From positions 1-30,571 of the IMG/VR virus record IMGVR_UViG_3300037258_000478: DNA of 30,571 bases; one strand, given 5' to 3'. The stretch's first letter is position 1, and each line of letters begins with the position of its first letter. The notes under the pieces were generated by a model. The model saw nothing but the letters and a program-made list of their open reading frames with translations, had not been told where the DNA came from and ran no database searches. The position numbers were made by a program, and so were the translations under genes. This document shows positions 6,608 to 14,370 of the stretch, piece by piece. The DNA is from a virus.

Positions 6608-9600
6608 TTAGGCCGCCGCCGCGGCGAGACAGGCCGCGCCCTGCTTGATGATGTCGGAGCGCTCTTCACGTTCGCGATCGAGTGTCTGCAGCGCGTCGTC
6701 GATCTGCGCGCGCTCGTCGTGGGTCATGTGCTCGCGCATGTCGGCGAGCAGCTGCTCGGCCTCGGCCGCGGCTTTTTCGGCAGCGCTCGGCGCCTTGGCC
6801 GGATCGACCGAGGCGGGCTCGGGTTCGCGCGCTGCTTCGTTGGATTGCGCTATTGCGTCGGGATTGTCGCGCTCGAGAGGGGCGTCGGCGAAGGGGCGCC
6901 AGGCGTCGTCTGCCGCGCCTCGATCGCCGGGTCGTTCGATTGACGCAACGCCTGCGCCTGGTCGCGATGCTGCAGCGTGCTCGCGCTGACGCTGGGCCGC
7001 GATCTCATCGTCACTGGCAATCATGCGGTCCATGACGCCGCGAATGTCATCGCTCACCGGCTCGCCCAATTCAGAGAGACTATGATAGATCGCCTTGAGC
7101 CAGATCTTGAAGCGCTCGAAAGCATTCGTGAGTTTGCCGGCGGGCGCTTTGCCCTCGGCGAGATAGCGCTCGAAGCCGCGGGCCCATTTCTCGTGCTGCT
7201 TGGTGCCGACGTCGGAGGCCTTCTTGACGCCGAGCCACTTGAGCACCGCCGCCATGTCGTCGCGCAGCTGCTGCGGCGCGTCGGCGCGCGCGGCGTCCCG
7301 CGTGAGTTCGTCGAGCCACAGATGCCCGCTCTCGTGCAGGAAGGTCGATTTGTCGGCCTTCTCGAACAGCTGGATCAGCGCGCGGTTCTGGCCGAGCGTG
7401 ATGCGGCCGCGGGCCTCGCCGGCGGCGCTCTTCTGGAATAGCGGGAAGCCCTGCTCGAGCGCGGCCTTGCGCAGCTCGGGCGTGATGGCGAGGGCATGAA
7501 CGGCGTGCGCCGGCTCTTTGTCTCCGGTGTTGAAGGCCTCGACTGCGGCAAACCATTGCCGCGCCGCGGCCTCCGTCTCAGGCGACATTTCCCAGCGCTC
7601 GTCAAAGTCAGTTCGATCGGCACGCATGGCCCGCGCAGCTTCCACCGGCGTGCCAAAGCCGAGATTGTCTTCCTGCTCGAGCAGCGGTTTTAGCTTGTCC
7701 CAGGCCGCGGCGCGCGCGGCACCGAGCGCGTGAACGTCGCCCTCGCCGATCTTTGCCTCTTCGACCTTCGCGCCGAATTTCTTGACCAGCTTGTTGACCG
7801 TCGCCGGCAAGATCTGATCGTAGAAGCCCTTCATGCCCTCGCCGCCGACCTCTAGGTCGGCGTTCCGCAAAGACCTGGCCCCATTATGCGGCGCTTGGTC
7901 TATGAGTTTCTCGGCAGCTTCTTTTCCGATGTGATCGGCTAATTCAGCTTCCTTGACCGGGACGCCATCGATGACGTGCTGGCCGCCCTTTGCGATAGCC
8001 GTCAACTTACCATCTTTGTAGACCACGAGGTCGATGCGCTTGCTCAGATCGTAGCGCGCGGCCTGCACGTCGCCCGGCGTCCAGGCCACCTGATCGTAAT
8101 CGTGATCGGCGGCGTAGCGAATGATCCGCTTCATCGCCAATTCAGACCAGCTGGTTTTGAATGGTGCGTCGGGAACGGCACCTGGACGCGGACCGTTTTC
8201 GGCAATCCCGCGCAACCGCTCGCGATTTCTGCTTAGGAAACTTTCGAGCACGTCGGCGGGAATACGATCGCGGTCGATGGCACTTCCGCGCTGGCGCTCA
8301 AAGTCCTGCGCAATCTCCTCGCGCGCGAGGCTTTCGACGCGCGAGTTGATCTCCGCCTCGCTTGGTTTTTCGCCGGTGTAGCCCTGCCTCTTTCCCTTCT
8401 GGTGCCAGTCGCTCTGCACCTCCTCGACAAACAGCGTCTTTTTGCCGTCGATCGTGCGATCGTTGAAGCGGACATGGGCGATGACGTTGGGCTCCTCCCA
8501 ATGGGAGCCGCGGAAAGTGTCAGCACCCGCTTGAGCTCCGCTAATTTCGCCCTGAAGGGCTTTTCGTTCCGCCATTTCGGCGGCCGTCAATTCCGGCGCT
8601 TCACGCTTTGCCCAGGCGACGAACTGATCGTCGAGAGCTTTATAACGCGCTTGTTTTGCCGCCATCGCCGCAGTGTCTCGCGTCTCCGGCAGCGTCAGCA
8701 GCAGTTCGCGGTAGTTCTCGCCACCGGGAAGCGTGTAGGAGCCAAACTTGGTCCCGCTGCCGCCACCGACGCGATGCGAAAGCTCGCGGACCGCATCGGC
8801 AAAATTGCCGAAGGTTGCACCAACCTGCTCGCCGCGGTTCTCAGCGACATAGCCGATGGCAACGCCATTCTCGTCGTGATGCACTTCGATGCCCGTGCCA
8901 GGGCGATGCTGCGGCAGCTGCAGCAGCGTGACCGTCCCGCCAAACTCATCGCGCTCCTGCGTGCTCATGGGCTGCCAGTCGTCGATGTCGGTCGACATGC
9001 CGCGGCTGGTCTTTTCGACCTCTTGCACCTCGATCGAATTGGCCCGGATAAAATCCTGCAGCTGCTGCCGGCTGACCGCGCCCTTCTGTTCTTTGAGCCA
9101 GTCCTCGAGGCCGAGCCATTTCATTTCTTCGGGCTTGACGCCGGCGGCGTTCTTGAGCGTACCGAGCCACTGCTCGGGCGAAGCCTTGTCCTGCTTGGCA
9201 CCCTCGATCGCGCGCGCGACACCGGAGAAAAACGGAGGTGCGACGTGAAGCGATTGATCGAACATGCGCGGTTGCGCCGGCGGCTTGTTCACCAGATCGA
9301 GCAGGTCGATCTGCTTATTGCTGTCGCCGAACAATCCGAAGTCGGCCGGCTTCTGTGCGACGCCGGGCTTGAGCGCCTGGTCGGCGCGGCGTTGTGCGAG
9401 CTCGGCGTCCGAGATTTTCTCGGCGCCCGGCAGAACCTCTTGATTGCCGGCCTGCGTATTTTCGGTCTGCGCGAATGAGCGGCCGCGCGGCCGCGTGGCC
9501 TCTTCGCCCTTCGCGATGTTCAATCCCTCGCGCTGGTAGATCTCAAAAGCATTGCCGGCTTTGCCCTCGAGCCGCTGCGCGCGCGTCGCGTAGCGCGCGG

Positions 9601-10969
9601 CAAAGAGCGCCGCGTGCGTCAGCGCCTCCTGGCGATCCATGCCGGTGGCCTCGAGCTTGGCCAGCACATCGGCATGCACCGCGGCCGTCTCCTGGCCGAC
9701 CGGAACCACCGGGCCGGCCTCGGGCGGTGCTGCGACCGTGCCATTGACCGATTCGGCGATGCGCGGGTCGAGCTGGGCGGCGGTCGCCAGCATTTCGCCG
9801 GCCCGCACCGGCCGCCCGGCCACCAGGTCGGCGATCGAGGCCCTGGCAACGTCCTCCCGCGCTTGGGGCGGCAAATCGGCCAAAACCTGCGCCGGATGTG
9901 CCGGCATCAAATCGGGTCGATCTACCCCGTTGACCGTGATCTGGGTTTCCTGAGAGGCATACTGGCTGCGCCCGGCTGGCGGCGGTTCGCCGGCGGCCGG
10001 TCCGGTGAACCCAGGCACCTCCTCGGTCGAAATAACGCCTCCTGGGGCTTCTGGCGGCCTCGCCGTTTCCGGTTGTGCTGCGGTGCCGTTTCGCCTTTCG
10101 GCCTGCATTTCCGCCCAAACCTTGTCGTAAATATCGAAGGCCTCTTTTTCACCGGGTGACCCAGGAAGCACCTCGCCGGCGAGCTTGCTTCGAATGTCAC
10201 CCTTGAAGGGCCCGAAGGCGCCGAACCCGGCATGAAACGCGGCGCCCATGCCGGCGCCCATGATCACCGAGCGCAGCGCCTCGGCCATCGTATAATCGCG
10301 GCCGTCGGCGGTGTGCATCCACCACTCGGCCGGCTGTAGCGCGGCGGTACCGGCAGCACCTTGCACCGCGCCCTGCAGCGCGCGAACGCCACCGCGGGCG
10401 AGAAGGCTGTCACCGGCGCTGTAGAGCAGCTTGCCCCAGCGCGCCTCACCCAACACCGGAATTGAGAAGGCCGCAGCATTGACCGGGTCGATCATGCCGG
10501 CGCCGATCGAGGTAGCAAGACCGAGCGCGCCCGGGACAAAGCCTTGCGGCCCGCGCGCGATCGCCGCCTCGCGATCGCGGTGCTCGTGCGCTTCCTGGAT
10601 CATCAGGTTGAGCACCGGCGTCTTGATCGAGGGTTGATCGGGCAGTGGCAGCAAGCCCTCGAGACCTTCCTGTTTGACGCGCGCCTTGGCGTCATCGATC
10701 GCAGTGTCGGGAACCTCATCCCTGAGCTCGTCGGCGACCGCGATGTCCTGCGGCAGCGGCTGGTCGCTGGCATTGAGGCCGGGAAGAAATTCGCCGCCAG
10801 CCATCGCCGAGCGGGCGCGGCGCCACAGCTGCATCGCCGAAATGCCCGACTGCGGATCGAGCGCCTCGGCGCCTTGCGCGGCGAGCGAAGCACCAAGCCC
10901 CTCGTGCAGGTCGGAGGCGCGGATTGGCCCGAGGTCGTCGGGTGTGGTGAAATTATCGGTGAAACTCAT
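6608..10969 (-). CDS. Giant virion protein with zincin motif (polyvalent ejection protein)
   Basis: A 1453-aa protein from the ATG at 10969 (MSFTDNFTTPDDL). An alternative ATG at 11008 would overlap the preceding gene by 11 nt; neither has a good Shine-Dalgarno. Residues about 200-300 contain Ala/Gly-rich, possibly membrane-active stretches. Residues about 845-1075 form a conserved block (FVEEVQSDWHQ, then APFKTSWSELAMKRIIRYAADHDYD, AWTPGDVQAARYDLSK and GFYDQILPATVNKLVKKFG) that I recognise from other large phage polyvalent proteins. At residues 1212-1216 (7322-7336) lies HESGH within FLHESGHLWLDEL, a metallopeptidase signature. The C-terminal 200 residues are charged and helical. Such proteins are thought to be delivered with the DNA and act in the host. 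The domain names are recalled, not searched. Confidence 0.78.
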   Translation of the reverse strand: MSFTDNFTTPDDLGPIRASDLHEGLGASLAAQGAEALDPQSGISAMQLWRRARSAMAGGEFLPGLNASDQPLPQDIAVADELRDEVPDTAIDDAKARVKQEGLEGLLPLPDQPSIKTPVLNLMIQEAHEHRDREAAIARGPQGFVPGALGLATSIGAGMIDPVNAAAFSIPVLGEARWGKLLYSAGDSLLARGGVRALQGAVQGAAGTAALQPAEWWMHTADGRDYTMAEALRSVIMGAGMGAAFHAGFGAFGPFKGDIRSKLAGEVLPGSPGEKEAFDIYDKVWAEMQAERRNGTAAQPETARPPEAPGGVISTEEVPGFTGPAAGEPPPAGRSQYASQETQITVNGVDRPDLMPAHPAQVLADLPPQAREDVARASIADLVAGRPVRAGEMLATAAQLDPRIAESVNGTVAAPPEAGPVVPVGQETAAVHADVLAKLEATGMDRQEALTHAALFAARYATRAQRLEGKAGNAFEIYQREGLNIAKGEEATRPRGRSFAQTENTQAGNQEVLPGAEKISDAELAQRRADQALKPGVAQKPADFGLFGDSNKQIDLLDLVNKPPAQPRMFDQSLHVAPPFFSGVARAIEGAKQDKASPEQWLGTLKNAAGVKPEEMKWLGLEDWLKEQKGAVSRQQLQDFIRANSIEVQEVEKTSRGMSTDIDDWQPMSTQERDEFGGTVTLLQLPQHRPGTGIEVHHDENGVAIGYVAENRGEQVGATFGNFADAVRELSHRVGGGSGTKFGSYTLPGGENYRELLLTLPETRDTAAMAAKQARYKALDDQFVAWAKREAPELTAAEMAERKALQGEISGAQAGADTFRGSHWEEPNVIAHVRFNDRTIDGKKTLFVEEVQSDWHQKGKRQGYTGEKPSEAEINSRVESLAREEIAQDFERQRGSAIDRDRIPADVLESFLSRNRERLRGIAENGPRPGAVPDAPFKTSWSELAMKRIIRYAADHDYDQVAWTPGDVQAARYDLSKRIDLVVYKDGKLTAIAKGGQHVIDGVPVKEAELADHIGKEAAEKLIDQAPHNGARSLRNADLEVGGEGMKGFYDQILPATVNKLVKKFGAKVEEAKIGEGDVHALGAARAAAWDKLKPLLEQEDNLGFGTPVEAARAMRADRTDFDERWEMSPETEAAARQWFAAVEAFNTGDKEPAHAVHALAITPELRKAALEQGFPLFQKSAAGEARGRITLGQNRALIQLFEKADKSTFLHESGHLWLDELTRDAARADAPQQLRDDMAAVLKWLGVKKASDVGTKQHEKWARGFERYLAEGKAPAGKLTNAFERFKIWLKAIYHSLSELGEPVSDDIRGVMDRMIASDDEIAAQRQREHAAASRPGAGVASIERPGDRGAADDAWRPFADAPLERDNPDAIAQSNEAAREPEPASVDPAKAPSAAEKAAAEAEQLLADMREHMTHDERAQIDDALQTLDREREERSDIIKQGAACLAAAAA

Positions 10970-10997
10970 AGCGCGGCGCCCGCCGCCACGTCGTCGC

Positions 10998-13508
10998 TCA
11001 GCCGTCATGCGTGCGCACGAATTTGTCGCCATAGATCATGTTGAGGCCGGCGTTATCCGGCGAGGTCACCCATTTGCCGTCGCGACCGAGCAGCGAAAGA
11101 TCGACCGCCGCCGGCGCGCTGCGGCCGGGAATGTCATCGACCGGCGGCACGGCGCCGAGCTTGTCGAGTTGTTCGCGGGCCCCGAGCGCGCCGGCCTGCA
11201 CGTCGTCGGGCGAGATGCCGGCACTTTTAGGAATGCGGTATGTGTCGCGAAAATCGTAGCGATTGCCGATGACGTCGCCGAAGGCTTTTTGTGCGGCCTC
11301 CGAGGAGCTCAAGCCGTCGCGCACATAAAGCGCGCCGAGCTTGGCGACGAGGCCGCTGTAGCCCGGCAGATCGCGATCGAGCTGGCGCCCGACCAGCGTG
11401 CGCTGCAGCGGCACCATGGCGGAGTTGACGTCTTTCGTCAGGTCCGAGATTTTCGTCTCGTTCTGTTCGCCGACGATGGTCTTGACGGTTTCTTTCGGAT
11501 CGAGCGAGAGCAGTCGCGTCATGGCGTTGGGGTCGGCGCCGGCGGCGATCGCGCGCACCGTCGGCTGCAGGCCCGGCGCCATCTGGCGCATCACCTGCGG
11601 CCAGTATTGGCCCCAGGTCTGCGCTTCGTCCTGGACGCGCGCGATCAACCCGACGCGCGCCTTGGGATCGTCGGAATTCGCGGCATTGGAAAACGTCTTG
11701 TTTATCGCTTCGACGTCACCGGCGGCGAGGATCGCCGGATTGCCATTCGGATTGACGTTGGCCTGATCCTGCAATGTGACGGCGGCATAGTGCTGCGCCG
11801 CGGCCTGGCGGTCTGACGCGCTGATCGCCGGATTGCCGGCCGCGGCGCGATAGGCCGCAAACGCGTCGCGGCTCGCCGGCAGCTTGGTGGCGGCGTAACC
11901 GGCAGGATCCGTCTTGAGCGCGTCCTCGATCTTCGCGTTGGCCTTCTGCGCGACCTGATAGGCCTGCGTCTTGAGCGCATAATTTGGATCGCCGACTTTT
12001 GGCGCCAGGGATTCCACCACGGAGGCGCGATCTTGCGGCCCCATGGTGCTCATGGCGTTGACGGCGCGGCCTGTCTGCACCTGCAGGTCGTATTGCTGAT
12101 AACGCGCCGGACCGTCCTTGGCGCCGTACTGCGCGATGTAATCGGTGAGTGCGAGCGGTTTTGACGGCGCGCCGGTATCGTAGGCTTCCTGCAGCGCATT
12201 GGCTTCGCGCTGCGCAAAGTCGGCGCGGCCCTCGACTGCCTGCCGGTCAATCTGCGTCTGCGCGTGGCTGATAATCTGCTCGCGCACGTCGGGGCGCAGA
12301 ATGTCGTACATCGAGCCGCCGCCGGGCGTGACGCCGCCCATCTTGGCGTCGGCCCATTGCGTCACTGAGCCGGCGAGCTTGCCGGCGAGCACCGACGGGT
12401 TGGCAGCGATCATCGCCTGCGCCTGCTTGGCGCCGACCGCCTTGGTCAGCGCGTCGGCGACCGGCATATTCGGATCGGCCTTGAGCACGGCGGCAGCGCC
12501 GCCGGCGCCGAGGAAATGCGCCAGGTACTGCGCGCCCGGCGTGGTCGGCGCGCCGGCCTTATCGAGTGCGGCGACGTTTTGCTGGCGCAGTGCATCGGTC
12601 ATCTGTCGCGCCAGCGCAGGATCGGCACGCAGCGCCAGCAGATCCTGGTCGCTGCGGCCTTGCGCCAGATCCGGGCGATTTTTCTTGATGGTGTCGAGCC
12701 AGGTCGAATCGACAAACTGGCCGACGCCGTTGGCGCTCGAGTTCGGGTTTTTGCTGGTGCCTTCGATTTTGATAATGCGGTTGGTGATGTCGTCACCGGA
12801 TCCCGGCGCGGCCTGCAGCGTGTCGATGACGCCCTGTGGATCGGTGTCGGCGCGATGCAACAGATCGGCGGTCGCAAATTGCGTCGCCCAGGTCTGTTTC
12901 ATCTGCACCGCCTGCACGGCTGAGACCGCGCCCTTGGCGACCAGGCCGTCGACCAACTGGTTGTGATTGTCGATCAGCGCGCGGCGGGTATCGTCGTCCG
13001 GCGTTGCAATGCCCTGGTTGATCGCGGTGGTGCCGGACTGCTCGACCCAGGCGACGTTGGCACTGTTGTCGAGGTTCCGGGCGTGGTTTGCAGCCTCGGC
13101 GTTGCTCTTGGCGATCAGCGGCGCCGTCTCGCTCATAAAGCGTTCGCGCATCGGGCCGTCGGGCACCATCGCAGCTGCCTGCGTCTGCAGGCCGGCGACC
13201 GCGTTGCCGTGGCGCACGGTGAGCGGCTGGCCGGTGTCGTCCGGCTGGTAATTGGTGTCGGCTTGGGTCTGGTTGTTCTGGTCGATGATGCCGGTGAGCA
13301 GATACGAGTGCGCCTTGGCGTAGTCGTAGCGAAGCTGGTCGATGCCGTAGGAGGCCACACCCTCGCCAAACTGCTGGACACCGCGGCCGAGGTTCTGCGC
13401 GCCCTGCGCGATGTCGGCGCCGCCGCGCGCGATCGCGCTGGTGTCGGTGCCGACCACCGTTGCACCCGGCAGCTGACCGAGATCCTGTTCGCCCGGGAGC
13501 CTTGCCAT
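10998..13508 (-). CDS. Internal virion protein with lytic transglycosylase domain
   Basis: An 836-aa ejection protein. Residues about 241-350 look like a lysozyme-fold (SLT-type) murein transglycosylase: ITNRIIKIEGT provides the probable catalytic Glu249, and PNSSANGVGQFVDSTWL matches the Gly-x-x-Gln-Phe box of the family. The rest of that domain (LRADPALARQMT, AHFLGAGGAAAVL) resembles virion transglycosylases. The flanking regions are long, Ala/Gln-rich and helical. In T7, gp16 carries an equivalent domain that opens the peptidoglycan during DNA entry, so the same job is likely here. The ATG overlaps the previous stop by one base (TGATG), which points to coupling. Confidence 0.88.
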   Translation of the reverse strand: MARLPGEQDLGQLPGATVVGTDTSAIARGGADIAQGAQNLGRGVQQFGEGVASYGIDQLRYDYAKAHSYLLTGIIDQNNQTQADTNYQPDDTGQPLTVRHGNAVAGLQTQAAAMVPDGPMRERFMSETAPLIAKSNAEAANHARNLDNSANVAWVEQSGTTAINQGIATPDDDTRRALIDNHNQLVDGLVAKGAVSAVQAVQMKQTWATQFATADLLHRADTDPQGVIDTLQAAPGSGDDITNRIIKIEGTSKNPNSSANGVGQFVDSTWLDTIKKNRPDLAQGRSDQDLLALRADPALARQMTDALRQQNVAALDKAGAPTTPGAQYLAHFLGAGGAAAVLKADPNMPVADALTKAVGAKQAQAMIAANPSVLAGKLAGSVTQWADAKMGGVTPGGGSMYDILRPDVREQIISHAQTQIDRQAVEGRADFAQREANALQEAYDTGAPSKPLALTDYIAQYGAKDGPARYQQYDLQVQTGRAVNAMSTMGPQDRASVVESLAPKVGDPNYALKTQAYQVAQKANAKIEDALKTDPAGYAATKLPASRDAFAAYRAAAGNPAISASDRQAAAQHYAAVTLQDQANVNPNGNPAILAAGDVEAINKTFSNAANSDDPKARVGLIARVQDEAQTWGQYWPQVMRQMAPGLQPTVRAIAAGADPNAMTRLLSLDPKETVKTIVGEQNETKISDLTKDVNSAMVPLQRTLVGRQLDRDLPGYSGLVAKLGALYVRDGLSSSEAAQKAFGDVIGNRYDFRDTYRIPKSAGISPDDVQAGALGAREQLDKLGAVPPVDDIPGRSAPAAVDLSLLGRDGKWVTSPDNAGLNMIYGDKFVRTHDG

Positions 13509-14020
13509 CAGAAGCCGGCGCTCGGGCGGCCGTAGGTGTTCGGATATTTGAAGCCGCCGTAGGTCGAGAGCATGCTGCCGGCACTACCGGCGAGCGTGCC
13601 GGCGGCGCTCAGATACGACGCGTCCTGCTTTTCCTTGCCCTCCCAATCGGCGAGCTGGCCCTGATAGAGCAGCGAGTCGTGCTGGCTCTGGCCGTTGAAC
13701 ATATCCATCAGCGATTCGTAGGAGCCGCGCTTGGCGATGTTGCCGACGTTGATCGCCGGCGAGCCGACGCCGGCATTGACGCCGGAGGCCGCAGCTCGTG
13801 CCGTCGAGGTCGACTGCAGCAAATTTGAGCGCTGTGTCGTATCGAGCGCCTTGCGCTGGCCGGAGGCAAACGCGGTCGCCGCCTCGTTGGTCATCGCCTG
13901 TTGAGTCGCGGCGCCGCCCGCGGCCGCCATGCTGCCGCCGGCGAGCGTGCCGGCAGCGCTGGTGAGGCCACCGATCGCGGTCACGCCGAGCGCGAGCGGC
14001 ATCAAGAGTGCGGGCGCCAT
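13508..14020 (-). CDS. Small internal virion protein (T7 gp14-like position)
   Basis: A 170-aa protein from the ATG at 14020 (MAPALLMPLALGVTAIGG). The frame is open further upstream, but AAAGG lies 7 nt before this ATG and the resulting overlap with the upstream gene is only 19 nt. The N-terminus is a hydrophobic Gly/Ala-rich segment (residues 5-45) that could span a membrane. A helical region follows with ALDTTQRSNLLQ...AAASGVNAGVGSPAINV, typical of small podovirus internal core proteins, in which a Gly-Ser-Pro motif follows a basic helix. It is first in the ejection-protein run and probably forms a channel or core layer with the transglycosylase protein. The family assignment rests on pattern and position. 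Confidence 0.8.
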   Translation of the reverse strand: MAPALLMPLALGVTAIGGLTSAAGTLAGGSMAAAGGAATQQAMTNEAATAFASGQRKALDTTQRSNLLQSTSTARAAASGVNAGVGSPAINVGNIAKRGSYESLMDMFNGQSQHDSLLYQGQLADWEGKEKQDASYLSAAGTLAGSAGSMLSTYGGFKYPNTYGRPSAGF

Positions 14021-14370
14021 ACGAATACCTTTCCGCGGCTGGTGTCCTCGGCACAAAAGCCGAGACGCAAAAGCCAGCGCTCGGCCTTGGGGTCGGGATC
14101 CGCGCTCGCGTAGACGCGGCGCAAGCCAAGCCGTTTGAATTCCGAGATTGCCTTCAGGCCCGCGCGGTGGATCGCCGCCGGGTACCGGCGCGCCTCTTCG
14201 TTCATCAGCACCGAGGCCCACACGCCGTTCGGTGTATGAACCAGACCGCCGACGCCGATCAGGCGGTCATCGACCAGCGCCGTGATGCAACGGCTGCGAA
14301 AGATAGGCGGCGCGCCCTGCAGCGCGAGAAAATCGGCGGCAACCGAAGGCCGAAAAACAACCCGCGTCAC
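14002..14370 (-). CDS. GNAT-like N-acetyltransferase
   Basis: A 122-aa protein starting at GTG 14370, which overlaps the stop of the nozzle gene by four bases (GTGA). A longer upstream frame would overlap that gene heavily and is rejected. The order of elements fits a small GNAT fold: VVFRPSVAADFLAL at the start, strand ITALVDDRLIGVGGLV, a helix with PAAIHRAGLKAISEFKRLG, and a C-terminal VYASADPDPKAERWLLRLGF. The classic Arg/Gln-x-x-Gly-x-Gly acetyl-CoA loop is not obvious. Similar short acetyltransferases occur in the tail regions of other podoviruses. The target is unknown; a phage or host protein is possible. Its 3' end overlaps the next gene by 19 nt. Confidence 0.75.
   Translation of the reverse strand: MTRVVFRPSVAADFLALQGAPPIFRSRCITALVDDRLIGVGGLVHTPNGVWASVLMNEEARRYPAAIHRAGLKAISEFKRLGLRRVYASADPDPKAERWLLRLGFCAEDTSRGKVFVWRPHS

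Noticed and set aside
5285-6943. 552-codon plus-strand frame
   Set aside because: It is antisense to the 924- and 1453-aa ejection genes, has no recognisable domain or ribosome site, and mirrors codon bias of the real frames.
13508-14221. Long N-terminal extension (67 residues) of the small internal virion protein
   Set aside because: The extension overlaps the GNAT gene and is Arg/Gly/Pro-rich noise. The ATG at 14020 has AAAGG upstream and begins the recognisable hydrophobic start.
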